Shown: positions 27,316 to 33,832 of the stretch, one piece after another | How positions within the stretch are numbered: position 1 is the first letter of the stretch | How the letters are laid out: each line of letters begins with the position of its first letter | Source of the DNA: Bacillota bacterium | GTDB lineage: Bacteria > Bacillota > Clostridia > Oscillospirales > Ruminococcaceae | Direction of reading: 5' to 3' | DNA: 33,832 bases | NCBI GenBank assembly: GCA_023396215.1 | Contig: JAEWWW010000153.1 | Location: forward strand, 1-33,832 | Position numbers and translations under genes: made by a program | The notes under the pieces: model-generated | Seen by the model: only the letters and a program-made list of their open reading frames with translations | Told to the model about the DNA's origin: nothing | Databases searched by the model: none

Positions 27316-27345
27316 ATTATAACAGAATTTACATAATAATATCAA
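27316..27345 (-). promoter_or_regulatory. Promoter of the DUF951-prfA-sua5 transcript
   Basis: TTGATA (forward 27345-27340), 18-nt spacer, extended -10 TGTTATAAT (TATAAT at forward 27321-27316) on the minus strand. The leader would be about 200 nt. Confidence 0.8.
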
Positions 27346-27360
27346 CTTTTACCGGGTGTA

Positions 27361-27389
27361 TTTACCGCCGCATAACGGAAAAATAATAT
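27361..27389 (+). promoter_or_regulatory. Candidate promoter of the 114-aa gene
   Basis: TTTACC (27361-27366), 17-nt spacer, TAATAT (27384-27389), four of six consensus bases in each box. It faces away from the DUF951 promoter. The following 230 nt to the gene hold no other gene; the last 40 nt (TGCTTTGTGCCCC, then GAAGCGAAAGGAATGAT) loosely resemble the end of the duplicated leader. Confidence 0.3.
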
Positions 27390-27618
27390 CCAGCGCAAGC
27401 TTTGGGGCCGGTCTGCCCAAAAACAGCCGGACTCCCAGAAAAACGCGGGATAAAGGGGCAAAAACGGCAGGTGGCGCTTGGGGCGGAAAAGGACGCTGAA
27501 ACGCCGGGCGGGTCGGCAACCGCCGCCCACAGCGGGAACCACGGCCCCGGCACAGGGCAAACGCTCCTTACCGCGGCTGCTTTGTGCCCCAACCGAAGCG
27601 AAAGGAATGATTGTTAAA

Positions 27619-27963
27619 ATGTCAGAAACCGTCATCGGTATCTTTTCAAACCATGAGGAAGCCCACCGGGCGGCAGACCTGATGCGCAGGCTGCCCGACC
27701 CCGGCGTAAAGGTAAAAATCAGTCAGCGCAGGGCAAGGCAAAACCCCGGTAGCGGCTACGGCCCGGTGGCCTACCATGCGGGGCCTGTTTCTATGATGTC
27801 TATCAGCCCCGAGGTAGGGGTGCTGCCGGGGTTATCGGGCGGCAACCGCCAGCAGCAGCCGGGGCAGGCCTCCACCGCCGTCGAGGTGAGCTGTGACGCT
27901 GCGCTGGCCCAAACAGTGGCGGCCCAGCTGCGCGCGGCGGGGGCGGTGCAGGTGCGGGTATAA
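27619..27963 (+). CDS. Small protein resembling general stress protein 17M (YflT-like)
   Basis: A 114-residue protein. The N-terminal SETVIGIFSNHEEAHRAADLM and the C-terminal AQTVAAQLRAAGAVQVRV form the two beta-alpha halves expected for the YflT/GsiB-type stress-protein fold. The middle (residues ~40-85) is rich in Gly, Ser and Gln and looks disordered. The ATG at 27619 is 12 nt after AAAGGA; the earlier ATG at 27607 overlaps that site. Resemblance is by pattern only, and the function is unknown. Confidence 0.65.
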   Translation: MSETVIGIFSNHEEAHRAADLMRRLPDPGVKVKISQRRARQNPGSGYGPVAYHAGPVSMMSISPEVGVLPGLSGGNRQQQPGQASTAVEVSCDAALAQTVAAQLRAAGAVQVRV

Positions 27964-28051
27964 ACTTACAATGAGCAAAAAGGCAGGGGCAGGCGGCGCT
28001 GCAGGCCCATAAGCCCAAATATAATGTAAAACCATCGTTCTCAGATAATCT

Positions 28052-28216
28052 TAAGGGCGTTTCTGAAAATGGAAAGCAGGGGGGAAGTTCGCTGAAAGCA
28101 GGTGGCTGCGAGGCAAAAAGCACAGGAATACCCTTTGCATTCCACGTGTTTTTAATGCAGCAGACGCTGTTTTCAGTAGAATTTGCCAAGAGTTTGGAGT
28201 TTTCAAAAATCCCTTA
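28052..28216 (+). mobile_element. MITE-like palindromic element, family B, copy 2
   Basis: This 165-bp element has inverted ends TAAGGGCGTTTCTGAAAA and TAAGGGATTTTTGAAAA, both starting with TA. It contains the shared blocks GGCTGCGAGGCAAAAA, CAGGAATAC, CATTCC, TTTTTAATGCAGCAGACG. Similarity to 23767-23929 is clear but only about two thirds by eye. The following 140 nt hold an AAAGGCG/CGCCTTT hairpin (about 28260-28287) and no gene. Confidence 0.6.
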
Positions 28217-28357
28217 GTATTTTAACGCCTTCTCGGGAATATAGATGATAACGGCTGGCAAAGGCGAATTTTATAAAAACCGCCTTTACCGCCCATGCAG
28301 GCCCCGCAGCCCGGGCCTGGTGGGGGGCGGCCCATGTCGAAAGAGGAGGCTACATAA

Positions 28358-29293
28358 ATGCAACATTATAAGCCCGAGGGCTCGCTGATTACAACTGCGG
28401 AAAATCAGGCTGCACTGAAATCGGCCGCCACCCTGCAGGAGGCCTTTGCCCAAGGCAAAATCTTAGAGGGGCGGGCCGTCATCTGCGACTTTGACCACAA
28501 TCTGGTGGTGGATTTGGGCTGCACCCGTGGCATTATCCCCCGGGAGGAGGGCGCCTTGGGCATCAAGGACGGCACCACCCGGGATATCGCCATTATCTCG
28601 CGGGTGAACAAGCCGGTCTGTTTTAAGATTATCGAGATGGGGCGGACAGCCGACGGCAGCATCCGGCCAATCCTTTCGCGCAGCGCGGTACAGCAGCTAT
28701 GCTATGACGAATATATCTCCAAGCTGGCCCCCGGCGATATTATCGACGGGCGCATCACCCATCTGGAGCCCTTCGGCTGCTTTGTGGATATCGGCTGCGG
28801 CATCCCGTCGCTCATCCCCATCGACGCCATCTCCATCTCCCGCATCTCGCACCCCTCCGACCGCTTTAAGCCGGGGCAGACCATCAAGGCGGTGGTGCGG
28901 GGCCGGGACGACGCGGGGCGGATATCCCTTTCGCATAAGGAGCTGTTGGGCAACTGGGAGGAAAACGCGGCCCTCTTTAACGCCGGAGAAACGGTGGCGG
29001 GGGTTGTGCGCTCGGTGGAGGATTACGGCATCTTTGTGGAGCTGACCCCCAATCTGGCGGGGCTTGCCGAGCCCTGCGCCGGGGTATCCCCCGGCCAGCA
29101 CGCCAGCGTTTATATCAAAAGCCTGATACCCGAAAAGATGAAGGTGAAGCTCATTGTGGTGGACGCCTTTGACGCCCAGTACCAAACCACCCCGCTGCAC
29201 TACTTTATAAACACGGGGCGGCTCGACCGCTGGCGCTACTCCCCCGCCTGCTCCGACCGGGTGATAGAGACGGTGTTTAACCTCCATACATAG
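28358..29293 (+). CDS. S1 RNA-binding domain protein
   Basis: A 311-residue protein with a divergent N-terminal S1-like region (residues ~30-105, GRAVICDFDHNLVVDLGCTRG) and two clearer S1 domains (about 122-195, PGDIIDGRITHLEPFGCFVD, and about 207-270, AGETVAGVVRSVEDYGIFVE). S1 domains bind single-stranded RNA. The protein is shorter than E. coli S1 and resembles the short S1-like proteins of clostridia, which may act in translation or RNA handling. GAGGAGG lies 8 nt before the ATG. Closed by the terminator at 29329-29375. Confidence 0.85.
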   Translation: MQHYKPEGSLITTAENQAALKSAATLQEAFAQGKILEGRAVICDFDHNLVVDLGCTRGIIPREEGALGIKDGTTRDIAIISRVNKPVCFKIIEMGRTADGSIRPILSRSAVQQLCYDEYISKLAPGDIIDGRITHLEPFGCFVDIGCGIPSLIPIDAISISRISHPSDRFKPGQTIKAVVRGRDDAGRISLSHKELLGNWEENAALFNAGETVAGVVRSVEDYGIFVELTPNLAGLAEPCAGVSPGQHASVYIKSLIPEKMKVKLIVVDAFDAQYQTTPLHYFINTGRLDRWRYSPACSDRVIETVFNLHT

Positions 29294-29328
29294 GCCCTTC
29301 GCCAAAGGGCGGAACCAAAATAGTAATA

Positions 29329-29375
29329 AAATGTGCCTCAGGCAACCGAAATGGTTACTAGAGGCACATTTTTTT
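29329..29375. terminator. Bidirectional terminator
   Basis: AAATGTGCCTC (29329-29339) pairs with GAGGCACATTT (29361-29371), with an inner ACC/GGT stem and a GAAAT loop, followed by T residues to 29375. The minus strand gives TTTTATT after the same stem. It serves the convergent S1-domain and helix-turn-helix genes. Confidence 0.9.
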
Positions 29376-29398
29376 GACAGATAGAGGCCGTTTGCCCA

Positions 29399-29767
29399 TT
29401 AGCCGGGCGAAACCTCGCCGTAGGGCAGGCGGTTTTCGGCGCTCAGCTTAATCCACTCGTCAAGGGCCGATTTGCTGAAGCGGACGACGCCGTCCATGAT
29501 GTAATAGGGGATGCCCCTGCCGTCCACCAGATGGGAGTATTCCACCAGACTATCCAACGCCCGGCGCTCGATGCCCAGATAGGCGGCCGCCTCGTCGGCG
29601 GTGAGGATATCGCTGCTGACAGCGCCCCGGCTGCTTTCGGTCTGCACCGGGGGCGGGGGTGCTGTGACCTTTGCGGCTAAAATCGCCCCGCTGATTTGCA
29701 GGCTGCCGAATACAATGGCGGCGCAAAGGGCCAGCAGCGCGGCGCTTAAAAGGGTGGTTTGCTTCAT
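29399..29767 (-). CDS. Membrane-anchored helix-turn-helix (HTH_17-like) protein
   Basis: A 122-residue protein with an N-terminal membrane segment (residues ~5-32) and a short Pro-rich linker (APPPPVQTES). It ends in an excisionase-type helix-turn-helix: SSDILTADEAAAYLGIERR, then a wing (VRFSKSALDEWIKL). The domain normally binds DNA, as in Xis and MerR relatives. Tethering it to the membrane is unusual; it may bind DNA at the membrane or have become a protein-interaction module. It follows the transglutaminase-like lipoprotein by 34 nt, so they form an operon. Confidence 0.8.
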   Translation of the reverse strand: MKQTTLLSAALLALCAAIVFGSLQISGAILAAKVTAPPPPVQTESSRGAVSSDILTADEAAAYLGIERRALDSLVEYSHLVDGRGIPYYIMDGVVRFSKSALDEWIKLSAENRLPYGEVSPG

Positions 29768-29801
29768 TGTGTTTCTCCTCTCAGGGGTTTGCGGGGGAGC
29801 G

Positions 29802-31217
29802 TTACTCCCCGCCGTACAGCACAGGCACCAGCACCATGCCCCATTTTTCCAGCAGGTAGTAGACCTCGTCGGGCGCTACCGCGACGCCCGCACGTGCGCC
29901 ACCGTCGGTAAAGGCCGACACCATGGGGCCGCTCCACTGCCAGAAGGTGCTTTGCAGCCAGTTTTTGATAAAGGCCTCCCCTGCGTCACGGGGGAAGAGC
30001 ACCGCCAGATAAGGCTCCTGTGCCTGCGCCATGGCGCCGATGACGGCGGTGGCGTCGTTGAGGACGGAACCATCCGCCCCCACCTGCAGGGCGGCGGTGT
30101 TGTAGTAGTAGGCATCGCTGCTGTCGCTGCGGGGCAGCGGGTAGCCATAATACTGCCCCTCCCCGTTGGAAATGCCCACAATGTGGTCGGCGGCAATCAT
30201 GGTATCGCTCATATTAAGGTAGTAGTAGCCGGACATCCCCAGCTCCTCAAAGACCTCGGCGTCGTTCCATGTGGGGTCTACATGGTAGTAATGCTCCCCG
30301 ATTTTCACCAGATTCCACTGGTGGGGCTGATTCTCGCTCTCGCCCAAAACCAGCAGGCACTCGATGCCCATCTGGGTCAGCAGGTATTGCAGCGCCTCCG
30401 AGTAGCCCTCGCAGACCGCCACCCCTTCGAGGAACACCCCGTAGCATGAAAAGGCGTGGGAATCCTCTGCAATTTGCTCCCCGGCCGTAAAGGCGCCGGC
30501 GGCATCGTGGTCATAGCGGGTGGCCGACACAACATAGTCGTGGGCCAGCTTTTCCTTTTGCAGCGGGTCGGCGTCTGCCGGGATGCTTTTCAGCACCTCT
30601 GAAACCCGCCGGTTCAGCTCGGCCCGCTGGGCGTAGATGCGCTCGCGGTCGGCGGTGGCGGTGCGCTGGTAGTCGCCGTCAATGGCGTCGGCCACCTGCC
30701 CATCGTAGTAGTGCAGGATGATGACCACCGGATGCTCGGCGTCGTTGGAAAAGTAGCGGTACTGGTAATATTTGCTGAGGTAAAAGAACTGGGGGTTATC
30801 CAGCACCATGTGCTGAAACACCCGGTTGAGATCGGCATGGGTCAGGGGGATATCCTCGATGCTGATAAAGTTGCGGCATTCCTCGATGGCCTGGGTTAGG
30901 CGGTCGTAGACCACCCGCTCCTGCTCGCCCAGCAGCCGGTAGCCGTAATAGGCGCTGCGGGGCAGCGGGGTGTGGGCCGACGCCACGGCGGGGGGCTGGG
31001 GGGCTGGGGTTTCCTCCGGCAGCGAAAAGCCCTTGCGCCCAAGGGCCTCGCCCACCCCGGCAAAGCCCAGCGCGCCGCCAAGGTTCAGCTCGGTTTTGGC
31101 GTTGCCGCGGTTGCTGTAGCGCAGCAGGGTATCGGTCACTGTTTTTTCCAGCTCGGCAAGCGCCGCGCACCCCGAAAGCAGCAGCGCCGCCAATATTGCA
31201 GCCAAAAGTTTTTTCAT
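29802..31217 (-). CDS. Lipoprotein with transglutaminase-like domain
   Basis: A 471-residue secreted lipoprotein. The signal peptide ends in the lipobox LLLSGC, with Cys17 to be lipidated. A Pro-rich linker (residues ~68-78) precedes the body. The transglutaminase-like fold has Cys269 (VAVCEGYSEALQYLL), His299 (QPHQWNLVKIG) and Asp314 (HVDPTWND), the expected papain-like triad. Such proteins are typically proteases, transglutaminases or structural cell-surface factors; the substrate is unknown. A GAGG site precedes the ATG. A hairpin CGGCTGT-TTTT-ACAGCCG (31233-31252) lies in the leader. Operon with the membrane-anchored helix-turn-helix gene. Confidence 0.88.
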   Translation of the reverse strand: MKKLLAAILAALLLSGCAALAELEKTVTDTLLRYSNRGNAKTELNLGGALGFAGVGEALGRKGFSLPEETPAPQPPAVASAHTPLPRSAYYGYRLLGEQERVVYDRLTQAIEECRNFISIEDIPLTHADLNRVFQHMVLDNPQFFYLSKYYQYRYFSNDAEHPVVIILHYYDGQVADAIDGDYQRTATADRERIYAQRAELNRRVSEVLKSIPADADPLQKEKLAHDYVVSATRYDHDAAGAFTAGEQIAEDSHAFSCYGVFLEGVAVCEGYSEALQYLLTQMGIECLLVLGESENQPHQWNLVKIGEHYYHVDPTWNDAEVFEELGMSGYYYLNMSDTMIAADHIVGISNGEGQYYGYPLPRSDSSDAYYYNTAALQVGADGSVLNDATAVIGAMAQAQEPYLAVLFPRDAGEAFIKNWLQSTFWQWSGPMVSAFTDGGARAGVAVAPDEVYYLLEKWGMVLVPVLYGGE

Positions 31218-31378
31218 CCCGGTTACCTCTATACATATGGCGGCTGTAAAAACAGCCGTTTGCCGTAATATTTTGCCCCTTGGCCCGCCGCTGCCCAGGC
31301 AAACAACAGGCTTCTGTCTTTTATGCTATCATATTTTTGCCCCGCGCGCCAGAGCAGCCGGAAAAAGCCCGGCTGCCG

Positions 31379-31558
31379 TAAGGGGCAATACCGTACAATT
31401 CTAAGTATTCTGGCGTACCGGCGGATTTTTCGTCAGATAAAACAAAAATCGCAGGGAATACTGGGTGTATTCGCGAGGATTTTTGTAAGAGATTACGGAA
31501 AATCCGCAAGCGGCAGGGTGCTTAAGGCGGCAGCCGTGAATTGTGCGGTGTTGCCTTA
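31379..31558 (+). mobile_element. MITE-like palindromic element, family A, copy 2
   Basis: A 180-bp element with terminal inverted repeats: TAAGG-GGCAATACCGTACAATTC at the left, and TAAGGCAACACCGCACAATTC on the reverse strand at the right. Nested arms (GGCGGATTTTTCGT with ACGGAAAATCCGC, ACAAAAATC with GATTTTTGT, GGAATAC with GTATTC) allow a full-length hairpin. It is the inverted partner of 193-369. It lies between the divergent lipoprotein and GyrB-like genes, leaving the promoter at 31600 intact. Confidence 0.75.
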
Positions 31559-31599
31559 GGGCTTTCCCCCGCTTTCACCGCCGCAAAAGGGGATACTGC

Positions 31600-31629
31600 T
31601 TGACAACGATGCACAAAATACAGTTTAAT
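31600..31629 (+). promoter_or_regulatory. Sigma-A promoter of the GyrB-like gene
   Basis: TTGACA (31600-31605), 18-nt spacer, TTTAAT (31624-31629). It begins 42 nt after the repeat element. A GGCG-GAAA-CGCC hairpin follows near 31651. Confidence 0.8.
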
Positions 31630-31676
31630 GGAAATGATAGGAACAAAGGCGGAAACGCCCCGCAGAGGGAGAAACA

Positions 31677-33665
31677 ATGGTAAAAAAGACGACAAAACAG
31701 TATGATAACGAAAGCATTTCCTCGCTGAAGGGGGCCGACCGGGTCCGCAGACGGCCGGGGGTTATTTTTGGTTCGGACGGCATCGAGGGCTGCCAGCATT
31801 CGGTGTTTGAGATACTCTCAAACTCGATTGACGAAGCCCGGGAAGGCCACGGCAATAAAATTATTGTCACCGTCTACGCCGACCATTCGGTGGAGGTGGA
31901 GGACTTTGGCCGCGGTATTCCCATGGATTATAACCCCAAGGAGCAGCGCAACAACTGGGAGCTGGTATTCTGTGAGCTGTACGCCGGGGGCAAATACAAC
32001 AACCTCGAGGGCGAAAGCTACGAATATTCGCTGGGGCTCAACGGCCTCGGCCTCTGTGCCACCCAGTATGCCGCCGAGTATATGGACGTAGAGGTATACC
32101 GCGACGGACACCGCTACAACATCGGCTTTAAAAAGGGCGAGCCGGACGGCCAGGGGCTGCACAAGGAGCCGGTGACCCGCAAAAAGACCGGCACCAAAAT
32201 CCGCTGGAGGCCCGACCTCGAGGTCTTTACCGATATCGCCATACCCCACGAGCATTTCAGGGACGTCATCAAGCGGCAGTCGGTGGTCAACGCCGGGCTG
32301 GAGTTTGTGCTGCGGCTGCAAACCGCCGGCGGCTTTGAGGAGGAAACCTTCCTCTACCAGCGGGGCATTGTGGATTATCTGGCCGAGCTTGCCGGGGAGG
32401 ACGCACTGACCCCGGTGCAGCACTGGCAGGCCGAGCGGGTGGGCCGCGACCGGGAGGACAAGCCCGACTACAAGGTGCGCCTTGCGGTGGCCCTTTGTTT
32501 TTCCAACAAGGTGAGCCGCACCGAATATTACCACAACTCCAGCTTTTTGGAATACGGCGGCTCGCCCGAGCGGGCGGTGAAGGTCGCCACCGTTTCGCAG
32601 ATAGACGCCTACCTCAAGCAGGGGGGCAAATACCTGAAAAACGAAAGCAAGATTACCTTTCAGGATGTGGCCGACTGTCTGGTGCTGGTTTCCTCCAGCT
32701 TTTCGACCCACACCTCCTATGAAAACCAGACCAAAAAGAGCATCACCAACAAGTTTATCTACGAGGCGATGACCGACTTCCTCAAGCACCAGATGGAGGT
32801 TTACATCCTTGAAAACCCCGACGACGCCGCACGGGTGGCCGAGCAGGTGCTGGTAAACAAGCGCAGCCGCGAAAACGCCGAAAAAACCCGCCTGAACCTG
32901 AAAAAGAAGCTGGCGGGCAGCATCGATATCTCCAACCGGGTGCAGAAGTTTGTGGACTGCCGCACCAAGGATGTTTTGCGCCGCGAGCTGTATATCGTGG
33001 AGGGAGATTCGGCTCTGGGCTCCTGCAAGCTGGGGCGCGACGCCGAGTTTCAGGCGATTATCCCGGTGCGGGGCAAGATACTCAACTGCCTCAAGGCCGA
33101 TTATGACAAGATATTCAAAAACGACATCATCACCGACATCGTCAAGGTGTTGGGCTGCGGGGTGGAGGTACGCTCCAAGGCCAACAAGGAGCTGAGCTCC
33201 TTTGATTTGGAGGGACTGCGCTGGAACAAGGTGGTCATCTGTACCGACGCCGACGTGGACGGCTTTCAGATACGCACCCTGATACTCACCATGATTTACC
33301 GCCTGATGCCCACCCTCATCGAGGAAGGGTATGTGTATATCGCCGAGTCGCCCCTGTATGAAATCACCGCCCGCGAGCAGACCTACTTCGCCTACTCCGA
33401 CGCCGAGAAGGCGAAAATCTGCCAGCAGCTTGGGGATAAAAAATACACGCTGCAGCGCTCCAAGGGGTTAGGCGAAAACGAGCCCGAGATGATGTGGCTG
33501 ACCACCATGAACCCCGAAACCCGCAGGCTGATTAAGGTGGCCCCCAGCGAGGCGCAGGCCACTGCCGAAACCTTCGACCTGCTGCTGGGCGATAACCTTG
33601 CCGGGCGCAAGGATTTCATTGCCGCCAACGGCGGACGCTATCTGGCAATGGCCGATATCTCATAA
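31677..33665 (+). CDS. Divergent DNA gyrase/topoisomerase IV B subunit
   Basis: A 662-residue type IIA topoisomerase ATPase and TOPRIM subunit. The GHKL ATP site has the catalytic Glu45 (VFEILSNSIDEA), Asn49 and Asp76 (VEDFGRGIP). The glycine-rich lid reads LGLNGLGLC where GyrB/ParE usually have GGLHGVG. TOPRIM has ELYIVEGDSALGS (residues ~437-449), TDADVDGFQIRTL (~523-535) and RSKGLGENEPEMMW (~593-606). Common GyrB and ParE residues such as AHIRTLLL are altered. It is probably a second, lineage-specific topoisomerase besides normal GyrB. Its A subunit may follow beyond the window. Ribosome binding site GAGGGAG, 6 nt before the ATG. Confidence 0.88.
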   Translation: MVKKTTKQYDNESISSLKGADRVRRRPGVIFGSDGIEGCQHSVFEILSNSIDEAREGHGNKIIVTVYADHSVEVEDFGRGIPMDYNPKEQRNNWELVFCELYAGGKYNNLEGESYEYSLGLNGLGLCATQYAAEYMDVEVYRDGHRYNIGFKKGEPDGQGLHKEPVTRKKTGTKIRWRPDLEVFTDIAIPHEHFRDVIKRQSVVNAGLEFVLRLQTAGGFEEETFLYQRGIVDYLAELAGEDALTPVQHWQAERVGRDREDKPDYKVRLAVALCFSNKVSRTEYYHNSSFLEYGGSPERAVKVATVSQIDAYLKQGGKYLKNESKITFQDVADCLVLVSSSFSTHTSYENQTKKSITNKFIYEAMTDFLKHQMEVYILENPDDAARVAEQVLVNKRSRENAEKTRLNLKKKLAGSIDISNRVQKFVDCRTKDVLRRELYIVEGDSALGSCKLGRDAEFQAIIPVRGKILNCLKADYDKIFKNDIITDIVKVLGCGVEVRSKANKELSSFDLEGLRWNKVVICTDADVDGFQIRTLILTMIYRLMPTLIEEGYVYIAESPLYEITAREQTYFAYSDAEKAKICQQLGDKKYTLQRSKGLGENEPEMMWLTTMNPETRRLIKVAPSEAQATAETFDLLLGDNLAGRKDFIAANGGRYLAMADIS

Positions 33666-33675
33666 GAAGAGCGGC

Positions 33676-33796
33676 AAAAAACCGGGCTTGTGCGGCAGCC
33701 GGTGCGGATTAACGTTAAAGTTTGCCCCACCTGCCGCCGAGTTTTAAGGTAAGGGGTCAGGTTCTCCCCGTTCCTGCCGCACAACCGGTGGTTTTT
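33676..33796. other. Long imperfect inverted repeat after the GyrB-like gene
   Basis: The left arm (AAAAACCGGGCTTGTGCGGCAG, without one base, 33676-33698) pairs with the right arm CTGCCGCACAACCGGTGGTTTTT (33774-33796), about 20 bp with a bulge, around 75 nt. The right side ends in T residues, so it could terminate rightward transcription. The design also resembles the repeat elements of this window. Confidence 0.45.
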
Positions 33797-33801
33797 AAAG
33801 A

Positions 33802-33823
33802 GGGTGTCACAGAATTGACACCC
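33802..33823. terminator. Perfect 8-bp hairpin at the window end
   Basis: GGGTGTCA (33802-33809), loop CAGAAT, TGACACCC (33816-33823). It lacks a T tract. It may be part of the leader of the next gene. Confidence 0.35.
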
Positions 33824-33832
33824 TTCACAAGC

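Noticed and set aside
27142..27336. Short plus-strand frame in the DUF951 leader
   Set aside because: It lies in the duplicated structured leader and has a mirror in the metK copy; it is not conserved as protein beyond the repeat.
27342..27635. Minus-strand frame of 97 codons between the DUF951 gene and the 114-aa gene
   Set aside because: It has no ribosome binding site and low-complexity composition, and it overlaps the start of a better-supported plus-strand gene.

Overview
The window is a gene-dense chromosomal segment of a moderately GC-rich Firmicute, most likely a clostridium of the Oscillospiraceae/Ruminococcaceae type. The grounds are AGGAGG-type ribosome binding sites, near-consensus sigma-A promoters, an S-box in front of metK, an RFN element in front of a RibU-type transporter, class-typical rpoB/rpoC and str-operon proteins, and a Cys-rich protein of a kind I associate with clostridia. 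I see no prophage, CRISPR array, rRNA, tRNA or intact transposase. Taxonomy here is inference from family resemblance.

Layout. 1-4550: a truncated minus-strand gene and pcrA diverge from a symmetric double promoter. pcrA is followed by a Cys-rich protein, a 58-residue protein and a stem-loop cluster. 4551-8202 (minus): a membrane-anchored metallophosphoesterase, metK behind a SAM-I riboswitch, and ribU behind an FMN riboswitch. 8203-20369 (minus): rpoB-rpoC from one promoter, then rpsL-rpsG-fusA-tuf from a second promoter just after rpoC, with a possible extra promoter before tuf. 20559-27345 (minus): DUF951 gene, prfA, sua5, coaE, a lytic transglycosylase, an M18 aminopeptidase and a LysO-type exporter split into two overlapping genes. 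27619-29293 (plus): a small stress-protein-like gene and an S1-domain gene. 29399-31217 (minus): a membrane-tethered helix-turn-helix protein and a transglutaminase-like lipoprotein. 31677-33665 (plus): a divergent GyrB/ParE-like ATPase subunit whose A subunit may lie beyond the window.

Two kinds of repeat are not explained by the genes. First, four 163-180 bp palindromic MITE-like elements lie between genes (193-369, 23767-23929, 28052-28216, 31379-31558). They form two families that share a central hairpin of the GGAATAC-loop-GTATTCC type, and those whose ends are clear end in TA. One separates coaE from the transglycosylase gene and its end is part of the coaE stop codon.

Second, a 126-128 bp structured leader occurs twice, directly upstream of metK and of the DUF951 gene. 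It supplies the Shine-Dalgarno sequence of each gene. The loop and one arm of its main hairpin are complementary to that same Shine-Dalgarno (9 nt in the metK copy, 12 nt in the DUF951 copy). This is the best candidate here for an undescribed cis-regulatory RNA. In front of metK it lies between the SAM riboswitch terminator and the gene, so metK may be under two successive RNA controls.

All calls come from reading the sequence. Protein families were recognised from motifs, and no database search or folding program was run.
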